Notes under the pieces: generated by a model
What the model was told of the DNA's origin: nothing
Seen by the model: the letters and a program-made list of their open reading frames with translations, nothing else
The model's database searches: none
Translations under genes and position numbers: made by a program
From: Dryococelus australis
Lineage: Eukaryota > Arthropoda > Insecta > Phasmatodea > Phasmatidae
Assembly: GCA_029891345.1 (NCBI GenBank)
Contig: CM056993.1
Span: forward strand, 272,832,900-272,896,899
Reading direction: 5' to 3'
DNA: 64,000 nucleotides
Part shown: piece by piece, positions 23,848 to 32,989 of the stretch
Layout: every line of letters starts with the position of its first letter
Position numbering within the stretch: the first letter of the stretch is position 1

Positions 23848-24479
23848 ATATGAATGCCGCAAATGAAATTTTATTGTAATGACTTTATTATTATCTGCAT
23901 TGGCTACACTCGTACTTAAATACCTGTGAACACATCCCCCCACCCCTTTTTTTTCCCAACTCAAACTACGGACAAAATTTTTTTAAAAGGCGATGCACGT
24001 TATATAATAAATTTATAATGTATGCACTTTGCCGCTAGTTAAAATGTGTTTACATTTAAGCTTCATGAACTATATGATAGCGTCATCATCCTGGTTTGTT
24101 AACACGAAGAGAGATCGAGTCGGCGATGCACTGACAAGCCTATTATAAAGTCGAAAGTGAGTTATCATCAAAGTGTAAATATTACAAGACCTTATGTAAG
24201 CATAGAAGATAGGCTGCATATATGGTGCGAATATTTCACCCTTTGCACTGTAACTTACAAGAGTCAGACTAATACCTTTCGAGGAGTAGAACAGACTTGC
24301 AGCCAGGCGGAATTTTTAATCTGAACTGAACTCATTTTTTCATAAGAACCAAAATCAAAAGGAAAAGATTGGATTATTCTAGACTTTGCATTTACTGTAG
24401 CACTTAACCTGCATATCTCTACTGGCTTACAGTGAAACGTCAAAAGTGATTTGATAGTGCGTATTTGAGTGTAGCTACA
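23848..24479. other. No feature recognised
   Basis: AT-rich sequence with no repeat or gene identified. Confidence 0.4.
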
Positions 24480-24780
24480 CGATATACTGATGAAGCGCAG
24501 CAGTTGGACGTGACATTGAGTCCATTGGACGGGAAGACCTCTTGAGGGATGCAGCCTGGAAAGTTTCCCACTGTTCTCCTACATTTCCAGGTTCAGTGTG
24601 TGTAGTGTGCGAATGGACCTCTCTAGCACGTCACGTGCAGAATGCCCGGTTGAGATGTGGTAGGGTGAACGCGGTGGCCACGGTATTAGCCAGAACTGTA
24701 CACAATGCTCGTAGAACCAGTTTTGAATAACACGAGCCCTACAAAACGATGCATTATCCCGGTGGAATATCATAATCGTC
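24480..24780 (-). pseudogene. Tc1/mariner-like transposase fragment
   Basis: The minus strand reads IMIFHRDNASFCRARVIQNW, then WPPRSP, then DVLERSIRTL. This aligns in pattern with the Tc1 catalytic core, where a QDN/RDN box is followed by HTA-x-x-V and WP-x-(R/Q)SPDLNPIE. After a stop and frame change the pattern continues as LGEQWETFQAASLK and MDSMSRP, resembling the Tc1 C-terminus (SM-x-x-R). The expected D and E after WPPRSP are missing (PYHISTGH), and the N-terminal DNA-binding half is absent. It is an inactive remnant of the cut-and-paste family that duplicates TA. Confidence 0.6.
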
Positions 24781-24802
24781 GTGGGGGCACACGATGTCCA
24801 TG

Positions 24803-24880
24803 AAAGGGGCCGTGGTTGAGTCGTGGTCAAACAACTCGCCTCCAACCACGACAAACGTGCGGGCTCGACACGAACTCTCC
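24803..24880 (+). mobile_element. Truncated SINE head
   Basis: GGGGCCGTGGTTGAGTCGTG, then CAACTCGCCTCC, then GGCTCGACACGAACTC: the tRNA-like head of the SINE, mutated and lacking the body. Confidence 0.6.
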
Positions 24881-24933
24881 GACAGTCGTCGTTACACTTC
24901 GGAGACAACGAAACACAAAGCGAATGTAGTGGT

Positions 24934-25905
24934 TGTAGGCAATTCGCGGTAAAGTGAGCACTTTTGAAAGCCCTCTCATTTTGAATAATAATCAATAAAT
25001 ATGTTTTATTTTACCCCTACACTGTTAAATATTTCCGTATATTTACGGAATGTTTTACGGAAATGTACAGTGTATATACGGAAAGGCAATCCGTAATGAC
25101 GAAAAACGGAGGTAAGTCCGTAAATACAAAATACGGAAAGTCTCCGTATTCCCTTCTAGTTTCGAGTTACGGGGATGAACAATGCCGATTCTACATGAAG
25201 CTTTCTTCGCCACTGTAACAAGAAAATTATCGTTTCTGCAGCAGTTAAGGTTATCCACGCGACTATGATCTATTCTTTCAAACATTGAAAAATAGCATCA
25301 GGCGTCTGTAACATTTGGCAACACTAAAAATACGCTGACTTTAATATAAACTTTTTTTTTTGCTTCTGTCTTTTGAATATAAATATAAAAGTTATACTAC
25401 AATTTAAAGCTGGGAGTTGTGGGTGAATTGTTAGATCGTAAAATGGTAATTTTTTGACTCAGATTCAAACATCGCTTAAGTACAAAATATTTTAACTTTT
25501 TTAATATCACTTTTTATACACGGTAGAACACCTAGATAAGGAAAATTAAAAACATTTTAATTATCTCGTTTATTTTAAACGGAAAGAACAGAAAACTAAC
25601 TTGGAAATTCCATGAAATTCCGTGAAATTTGCGGAAAGTCTATTTCTGTGAATCAATGTGTCCGTAATTTTACGGAGAGTTTACGGACGCTTCTGGATAA
25701 ATTTTTACGAGCACTTTTCCGTAAAATGAAGGTTTTTTTTTTTACAGTGTAGACGTTAACTTCCGAGTGCTTTCGAATATACACACTGTGTCTATTACGT
25801 ACATTGCAATATTGATTTTAAAAGGTTGTTAAAGGATAAAATATGGATGAAGTAAAAAAGTATCTAGGGCGTCAAACGTGCTTACTTTACCGTGAACGAC
25901 CTATA
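24934..25905 (+). mobile_element. S3-type MITE split by a 730-bp insertion
   Basis: The left part (TTGTAGGCAATTCGCGGTAA, GCACTTTTGAAAGCCCTCTC, AATCAATAAATATGTTTTAT) and the right part (TAGACGTTAACTTCCGAGTG, ACATTGCAATATTGAT, ACCGTGAACGACCTATA) join to give the S3 layout seen uninterrupted at 47192-47390. Confidence 0.85.
25020..25749. mobile_element. CACTGT-ended MITE with TTACGGA arrays, TA duplication
   Basis: It starts CACTGTTAAA and ends TTTACAGTG, flanked by TA on both sides. Excision in silico restores CCCCTAGACGTTAAC, matching GCCTTAGACGTTAT in the intact S3 copy. The terminal 130 bp at both ends carry many copies of TTTACGGA or its complement TCCGTAAA (for example 25030-25060, 25090-25150, 25660-25735), a likely subterminal binding array. 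No transposase. Confidence 0.85.
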
Positions 25906-25920
25906 CGAACCGCACTGCGG

Positions 25921-26160
25921 TATAGGCCATCCACGGTAAAGTGAGCACATTTGAAACCCTAGTTACTTTTTTCATTCAACCAAGTTATATCCTTCCACCA
26001 CTTGTTAATGTAAAACGTGCCATGTGAGTAATAAACACAGTGTATATATTCATCATACCGAAAACCAAAAATTCTGAGGCCGCAATGAAATGTATTTATT
26101 GGTTATAATGTGTAATGGAACCGTTTCTAAAAGTGCTCACTTTACCGTGAACGGCCTATA
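25921..26160 (-). mobile_element. S2-type MITE, complete, reverse orientation
   Basis: TATAGGCCATCCACGGTAAA to ACCGTGAACGGCCTATA. The interior matches 2455-2692 in reverse complement (CAAGTTATATCCTTCCACCA, CGCAATGAAATGTATTTATT). It lies only 15 bp from the S3 copy. Confidence 0.9.
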
Positions 26161-27034
26161 CACATTAAACCTCAAAGCATATTAAATTTCTGTGTCGTCA
26201 CACAACAAACGAGTACACTGAAAATCGTTACGTAAATTTTATTCACTACTTATGTCCAAACAGACGTAAAACACCTGCCTAAAATAATATATTTAATTGA
26301 AAAAAAAAGCACTATAAATAACGTGTGAGACATTGTAGTTAAGTATTTATATTTGTGGTTTATAAACTTAAAACTCTACGAGCGCTACATCTGTTGACGA
26401 GAAACTTAAATACCTACGCGATAGAATAAAGCAGACTCGTGCTGCCTACAGACTGCTGCAACTAATCATTGGCGAATAATTCAAATGTTTTACGTCAAAT
26501 TTTATTGTATTACGTTTACACCGTGGTCAATCAACTTAAAGTAAATTCCGTGGAGTGTTTACTTTCATCTCTCCACGGAGACTCGCACTCGTGGTGGATA
26601 TCGCACTATAGTTGCGATGTTGGCCACACAAAGCGTGGTCCATGCTCAAATTGGCACTTTTCTATTACTAAAAGTTCACGTGACCCGAGTCAGTCGACTA
26701 AAATCATGATGTATTAGGTGTTTCAGTATTTAGAGTTTTGAACTATAGGAAACTTACTAAAATACTATATGACCAAATCGCAACCATTTTTGAACAAGTG
26801 ACTGTCGACGGCGTCCGAATTAAACGCTACTAAAATTCTAGCATGCTAAATGGTCAATTCGAACACGACCGTAGGTTCGTAACCACATCTTGCGATTATC
26901 ACCACTGCGACGTCATCAATCTCTGACATTTGCGGTACAATTACGAAACACAAGACACTCTCGGAGTGCAATGTGAGCCGACAAACTCGCTTCTCAACTA
27001 ACAGAACATTTCGATACGTGATGTTCGTATTTAG
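26161..27034. other. No feature recognised
   Basis: Mixed composition, no repeat matched, no coding motif. Confidence 0.4.
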
Positions 27035-27200
27035 GCTGCTGGTCCGAGTTCCTGCGGGGTAAAAATCAGTATTTTTCGCACGAGGGAAACGCGGTAGACG
27101 TTAAATTGTGGGTTTTCTCTGGGTTCTCCCGTTTCCGTCACCATTGATTGCGCCACGTTGCTGCTCAGATCTACCTCTCGCTTCACCTCCACCTGTGCGA
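27035..27200 (+). mobile_element. SINE body, degraded
   Basis: GTGGGTTTTCTCTGGGTTCT, then CCGTTTCCGTCACC, then GCCACGTTGCTGCTC corresponds to the SINE body. The tRNA head is not recognisable. Confidence 0.55.
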
Positions 27201-27261
27201 AATATTTTAGGTTTCCAGATCTGTCATAATCTTTCTCTCTTGCAAACTTGTGGGGGAAACA

Positions 27262-27832
27262 TAGTTTTCCTTACAGGGAAGGTAAAATTGTCGTACTCTG
27301 GAGTAAAATTCACGTACATGATAGTGGAAAATCCCATACATGGATGGGAAAATTACCTCACGACGCGAGCATCCCTTCAGCATTCCCAATAGCTAAGTGG
27401 AGGGACAGGCGGAAGAAACAATACTTAACACGCTTATATTCACCGATGACGTCTGCTGTTTTCGTGGTGTAATGGAGAGCGCATCGGTCTATCGCGAGAG
27501 ATGACCATGGTTCGCGCCCACCCACCAGCAAGAGTCGGGGATTTAGTATTGGGGTTCGGTTACTATTCGTCAGAGGATGTAGATAATATAATACGTGACA
27601 GTGTCAATACTTGTACTAATTTTTCATATAATTTTATTATACATTATAGTTAATTTTCCATTACTTATATTGGATCCCCCCCCCCCCCTTTTACCATCCA
27701 CTTTAAGTCAGGTACTTTCCCGGTACAATTATGGAATAGTACTTTACTTGTTATGTAAATTTACTCTACATTTAAGAGGTAATTATACCTTACATGTACG
27801 AGAATTTTACACCAATTGTTTTTTACAGTGCA
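27262..27832. mobile_element. Possible inverted-repeat element with GTAAAATTNNCGTAC motifs
   Basis: GTAAAATTGTCGTAC (27281) and GTAAAATTCACGTAC (27304) at the left are matched by the reverse complement of GTAAAATTCTCGTAC near 27798-27813, plus partial matches. The right end TTTTTTACAGTG resembles the CACTGT element end. The left terminus and target duplication were not found. A C run lies at 27676-27688. Confidence 0.35.
27461..27525 (+). repeat. tRNA-like sequence, probably a derived pseudogene
   Basis: TTTTCGTGGTGTAATGGAGA, then GCGCATCGGTC, then CATGGTTCGCGCCC resembles a tRNA D-arm and T-arm (A- and B-box-like), but the anticodon and acceptor stems do not pair properly. It is a tRNA-derived remnant rather than a functional gene. 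Confidence 0.3.
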
Positions 27833-28504
27833 CGCACACAAAGTCCATTACTTACAAACGGTTACCAAGCTGTGCAGTGTAGGAGTCGCTAGTTGGTGCG
27901 AACAAGCAGGCAACACGACACACCCGAAACCAATGCGAGCCACCAACTGCCTTTACAGTACCATTTGACCATAAGGTCCATCCATGGCCTTGCGGGAGCT
28001 GCATAACGCCCGAACACACCCCCCCCCCCCCCCAGCACGAAATAACTGAAAATGTGATTCGTCCAGCCATGCCACATTTTGAAAGTCTTCCTAAGTCCAG
28101 TTAACGACGTCACGCTCCAAGGTGAGGTACTATGCCATGCCAGTTTTTTTTCCCCGACGTGGGCAACAATTTCCAGGTAGTATATCTCGTTACTCCGATG
28201 TTCCAGCGCGCTTATTTTGGTTCCAAACGAAAGCTCTCGTCTAAACATGTCGATTAAAGCTACAAAAGACAAGTATCAATTGCGTTACTTTCATTTCATT
28301 CCGATATCCCAAAGAAAAATATACCCAATTACACAAATGTATTCACGTAATACTCACGGTCATGAACACAACACACTCCGATTTTTGGCACGTCATTTTT
28401 AGAAGGTCTGTTAGTAGAGTACGCATGGGGAGTCTGGCGCAATGCATTTTAAATGTGAGAATGCGGTTCCGGCTGCGGTTGAGAGCCACTTACTGAGGAT
28501 CGAC
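27833..28504. other. No feature recognised
   Basis: Contains a C run at 28019-28033 and short open frames. No family motif. Confidence 0.4.
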
Positions 28505-29149
28505 TAGGACGATGACAGTAGACTTCGGCTCGACTCAGAGGGTGCTTTGAAGCCCTGGACTAGCGGATTGTCGAACATGCACGAAGCTGCTCAGCTGTTA
28601 GGCCCACTAGCCCTTCAAGAATATATGCCTGTTTCTGGTAGCCATATTGGTTTAGTAGGAATAGGGTGTGTCCAATCCAAATTATATGTAATTAGTATGT
28701 AATTTTAAAAATTATTATTTTTATTTATAAAAACTATTTATTTCTTTTTAATTGTACTGGAATTGTACACACAGTATACCGGAACAATGCAAAAGTCTCT
28801 CAACTACATTTCTAGTCCCCTCTCTTTAAATCTAATTATTACACGATGTCAGAATATGCAAATTATTCACTGCTTCGACTGTTTTGTAGCCAAAGTATGC
28901 TACTCGTTTTTTTTTAATGTTTGTATATATGACTAAACCAAGGCGATCATATGAGTGACGACTCTCTGCATAAGTATGATATAATCATGATACGGATCAG
29001 CATCCACCAACACTTTTATAGCCATAGCTGCTATGGTTTACTAACCAATAGTGCTAGGACCTTGAGACTTAGAATGAACAAGGACAGCTTGGATGATAGA
29101 CATTCATATCTTTCGTACTATTCTCAGATATTATTCCTTCGATCAATAC
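28505..29149 (+). repeat. Composite repeat, left module A
   Basis: It aligns with the reverse complement of 52561-53245. Shared landmarks in order: CTTCGGCTCGACTC, CTTCAAG-ATATATG, GAAATTGTACACA-type word, CTCAACTAC, GATGTCAGAAT, CGACTGTTT-GTAGCCAAA, TATATGACTAAAC, GATCA-CATC-ACCAACACTTT, ACCTTG-GAGACTT. Non-coding as far as I can see. It leads directly into the tandem array at 29150. Confidence 0.8.
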
Positions 29150-29580
29150 CAATCCTCCGCACCAATTCGCACCAATTCTCATCAACCCTCCATACCAATA
29201 AGCACCAATCGTTCAATCATCTGCAACAATCCTAAACAATCGTCCGCACCAATACTCAACAATCATCCGCATCAATCCACAACAATCCTCACAAATCTGC
29301 GCCAATCGACAATCCTAAACACGAATCCCCACCAATCCTCAACAATCATCTGCACCAATCCTCAACAATCCTCATGAATCCATGCCAATCTTCAACATTC
29401 CTAAACATGAATCCGTATCAATCCTCAACAATTCTCTGCACCAATCCGCAACGATCCTCAACAATCCTCCTCACCAACTGCACCAATTATCAGTAATCCT
29501 CTGCACCAATCCCCACAAATCCTCAGTAATTCTCACCAATCCTTCGATCAATCCTAATCCCTCGTTCGTTCCTTCGATCA
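29150..29580 (+). repeat. Degenerate tandem array of CAATCCTCAACAATC-type units
   Basis: About 430 bp built from roughly 9-11-bp units (CACCAATCC, TCAACAATC, CTGCACCAATC) with single-base variants. Because the units are stop-poor, overlapping plus-strand frames stay open through it; this is a consequence of the repeat, not evidence of a gene. Confidence 0.9.
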
Positions 29581-30660
29581 ATCCTTCGGTTTATACTTCC
29601 CCCTCCCATACATATAGAAATTACATTCATACACCATCTCCAAAATTTGTCGACAGAAGTAACATGTCGTTTGCAGTCTACTGTCGATGCATTTTTTGAA
29701 GTCTTCATTAATATTCTGGATGCAGATGATTACCTTAATAGTTGAGTGCTCATAGCACTATTTTTAATTTGTGAGGCATGAAATTATAAAACACACAAAA
29801 ATTAAAACAAATATTTTATAACAATTTTTTTTCTTATTTTACACATTTCAATTTCAGAAGAAAGTAGTTCACCACATCATGCAATATAAGCCATCTCCTT
29901 CAGTTTTCAAATAATAAAGATATATCAACTATGTGAGAGAGGTACCAATGTTTTTGCAGGTCAGTCAAATGTCTTAGTGTATCAACGAGTTCGTTCGAGT
30001 CTTCGCGAAATAGTAGTCAATATTCTCACCACCTTCCTTCTTTTTCATGTCGCTTGTTGTTGAAAATGTGGTAGAGGGGTGTGTCAGTGCATCGAGAAAT
30101 TTGCCATCAACTTCAGCTCCATCACTGTCGACATAGTCATAATCAGCGCAGACTTCATGATCGTTTTCACCTCCTCTTTCATTCTCAATATAATTTTTAC
30201 TTTTATTTTTAGCATAAGTCGTATGGTCTTCACTATTTAGAGGTGATTACCGTTCATTTTGAAGTTCGTCGACTTCATGCGAAGGTGTTGCAAGTGTATA
30301 TTCCACACAAACCGACTCTCCTCCACTCATTGCATCTTTAGCATTAACAGTCACATCATAATCATCTGTGTAATCAGTACCTACCGATGCAGCAGGAGGT
30401 ATTGACAACATCACTTGCTGGATTCCACTAGACGAATCCTTGCAGTTCTTGATGTGTTCCTTCAATCTATCGCCATGCATAAACTGCAGGGTACCAATAT
30501 TGCAATGTTTCGTCAAAGCAAAAAGACTCTTCGTACAGGTGGTTCTCTCATGTCGCCGAGCATTTTGTCTGAAGGTGAAAACTATGTTGCAGAATCGACA
30601 CTGACGGCAATCAGGTAGCGATGATGCAGGTCGCAGCTCCATGGTCGTTGAGGTCAAAGT
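29581..30660 (-). repeat. Composite repeat, right module B (carries the ORF below)
   Basis: It aligns in the same orientation with 63120-64000: CATACATATA, TCTCCAAAATT, ATTTCAGAAGAAAGTAGTTC, ACATCATGCA, TCCTTCAGTTT, and then the coding homology. It extends past the window end at the second locus. Confidence 0.8.
29974..30640 (-). pseudogene. C2HC zinc-finger/acidic protein, one in-frame stop
   Basis: The first ATG is at 30642-30640. Residues about 10-60 hold CRFCNIVFTFRQNARRHERT then TC (C-x2-C-x12-H-x5-C), followed by a second, partly damaged finger ending FMHGDRLKEHIKNC. A TAA at 30247-30249 interrupts the frame after ELQNER. The same frame continues for about 90 acidic residues (NYIENERGGENDHEVCADYD, FLDALTHPSTTF), and near its end a frame change yields FREDSNELVDTLRH. 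The protein at 63526-64000 shares this order, so the frame was once selected. Likely a nucleic-acid-binding protein of a mobile element; I do not recognise the family. Confidence 0.6.
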
Positions 30661-32406
30661 ATTTCGATATCTTCAAAATGTTGAAGTATGCCAAAAACTT
30701 TCCAGTCAAAAGATGTTCAGTTTCGCAAGCTCTATCCAACGATACTAATTATGTACCAACTTACCATTTGAAATTCTGAAGTTAGCCTTGATTGTGTTGG
30801 AACTGTCTTACAGGACATCTGATGACAACTTAATTGGGTTTGGGCATTAAAAACATCACAATATGAAAGTCTTACTTATAATTAACTTTAAATAATGATT
30901 ACCCACAACATTTGGTATTATAGAGTGTATGAAAATTTTGCACTTAGCCAGACATCAATAAACATTTACTGAATTCTAGATATCCATAATCTGCTCATTT
31001 CCTGTTGTACTAATTTCACTGCACATATAAATTAAGTAGTTATGCCTGGTTCACTAATTAATTTATATTTTTGTGTGTTCTGTAGAGCATGTCACATTGT
31101 TTGGAAGGTGATTCCATATAAGCCTATGGAAAAAATATTCTGTGGAAAAGATAATGAGCGACTTTTGGCATAAACAGATTATTAAGCGGCACACACACCC
31201 TTGAAATTCGGAAAACAATATTCTTTACCGTTAAAAGAAGACTTTTAACATCTGAAAATGTAATTGTAAATTTCAATTTCCTTAACTAACAACCATTCTC
31301 TTATTGCAATAAATGTTTTGCATCCTTAAGAATGTATTGCATTTTTAAGAAGGATCATTAATAGCACTGTACGAATGTAAAACAAGGTTGCCTCGTAACA
31401 CTTAACCATCTTTGTTTGCGAGAAAACAAGTTGGCCGACCAGACAGTCATGTTGGGTCACTGGTGTGCCTAGAAAGATCTCTCTTGTATTCAATTATACA
31501 TGTATTTAAATTTTAGACGTTTAATACGTGATACTCCATTAACAAATTTACTAGGATTTTACAGACGAAACAACAGGTGCTCAGAATATCGACCAGGGCT
31601 GTGACTATCGTAGCCTATATCCTGGAAGGAGGCGGGATAGACAAGGATAACATCGCCAGCAACTATTCTCTTATCACAATGTTGCCTAACTTCAAGATTT
31701 GGAAGGATGATTTGATGTCGGTGGCTGTTTTCTCGCACATATAGTTGGTTACTGTTTTACAAGGCGATCTTTTCTTTTGTACACTACACTCGGACAATGT
31801 GATTAACAAGTGTAAAACAACTAAGAGATAAGTAAATTGCAAACTCTAATTCGTTATGACATGGGATATTATTCAGAATGTCATTCCCAAAGGCTAATAA
31901 TCTCCATGAAAGAATAATACATTTGTTAAATTATTTGTTTTTAAACTCTAGTCCCGGATATTTCTAAGTGAAAGCATTTGATCCATTTTCAAGAATGCAT
32001 AAGTTTCTTTTTAATCACTTTAAGTAAAACACCACATGCACACATATATTTTTTCTGCCAAAATTTTTGAAAAACCCCGCACACACATATATATTTTTTC
32101 TGCCAATTTTTTTTTACTTGGAATTACGTCCAAAACTGTATAACTCTCTTTTTAATCACTTTGAGTACAGCCCTGCATATATTTTTTTGCAGAATATTTT
32201 AACCCCCCTCCCCCACACACACACACACACAAATGCATTTTTTTTTCAGCCAAAATATTTTACAAAACTGTGTCGCCCTCTTAAAGCAAGACTTTGTGTC
32301 TGTAAGGAATCCAGCTGGTTGAAATGATAATTTTTTTCCCATGACTTGGTCATCCTTGAGTGAAACATGAAAATAAATAAGAAATGCGATTCTGGTCTTG
32401 TTGCAG
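30661..32406. other. No secure gene; possible exon-like open stretch at 31560-31743
   Basis: After ATTTTACAG (an acceptor-like site at about 31554-31562) a frame is open for 60 codons to a TAG at about 31742. It matches no family I know. A short CACATATATATTTTTTCTGC duplication lies at 32041 and 32081, and a CA run at 32213-32231. Confidence 0.25.
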
Positions 32407-32685
32407 GTGTCTGCAGCTCGAAGCACGTCACCAGTACAGCATCAGCGGAAAAGAAAAAGAGATACGAGAGAGGACATGATGGAGTTTATGAGGTCTTGCA
32501 CAGCAGTTATGACAAGTGTGAGCTCAAAATGTGACTGCAGTGAAGCTGAGGCAGTTGGAATTAATGTAGTGTCGAAACTAGAAAAAATGAACTCAAAACA
32601 ACAAATTTATGCAGAATTACTCATTCATAAAGTTTTAGCTAAAGGGCTTTTAAACCAACTAATGGAAGCTACAGATGTCAGATAG
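32407..32685 (+). CDS. Terminal exon-like ORF, MADF/BESS-type C-terminus
   Basis: The open frame follows GTCTTGTTGCAG, a good 3' splice site, and ends in TAG. It is lysine/arginine-rich first (HQRKRKRDTRED), a plausible nuclear signal. It then has DMMEFMRSC, VGINVVSKLEKMNSKQQIYA and ELLIHKVLAKGLLNQL, a pattern typical of the C-terminal helices of insect MADF/BESS or SANT-like DNA-binding proteins and of the adaptor proteins of Harbinger-type transposons. Poly(A) signals AATAAA follow at 32730-32735 and 32977-32982. The upstream MADF/SANT exon was not found, so this is a lone last exon of a host gene, a domesticated gene or a transposon. The frame itself is unbroken. Confidence 0.5.
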   Translation: MSAARSTSPVQHQRKRKRDTREDMMEFMRSCTAVMTSVSSKCDCSEAEAVGINVVSKLEKMNSKQQIYAELLIHKVLAKGLLNQLMEATDVR

Positions 32686-32729
32686 TTCAGTGGTTTTATT
32701 TTTTGAGTGTTATATTTTATTATTGTTTT

Positions 32730-32982
32730 AATAAACAAACATCAAAACCCACAAGAGTGGAGCTGTATCTAAAATAATAACACATTTCAGCTCCCTTGGG
32801 ATTATTTCCTAACCCTTTTTGCATTTATCGCTTTGTATTTTTTTCTGTTTAAAATGTTCCTGATTTATATAAGAGAATTTTATAGTGATGTAGACATATA
32901 AATTTTTAAGAGAACCTATATAGCTTAGTTTTTTATTGATGTATTGTTTTATGTATTGTGTATGTGTGATATCACGAATAAA
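32730..32982 (+). terminator. Candidate polyadenylation signals
   Basis: AATAAA at 32730-32735 and 32977-32982, and AAATAAATT near 33006, all downstream of the stop at 32685. They fit the 3' UTR of the exon-like ORF, but AATAAA is common in AT-rich DNA. Confidence 0.35.
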
Positions 32983-32989
32983 AGAAAAT

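Noticed and set aside
29150-29580. CRISPR-like repeat array
   Set aside because: The units are short, contiguous and degenerate with no unique spacers, and the context is a eukaryotic transposon-rich genome.
29093-29699. Open frames rich in asparagine, serine and histidine
   Set aside because: They derive from the CAATCC/CAACAATC tandem array and run in two overlapping frames.
31560-31743. 60-codon exon-like frame after TTTTACAG
   Set aside because: No family similarity or downstream donor could be shown. Mentioned in the gap note only.
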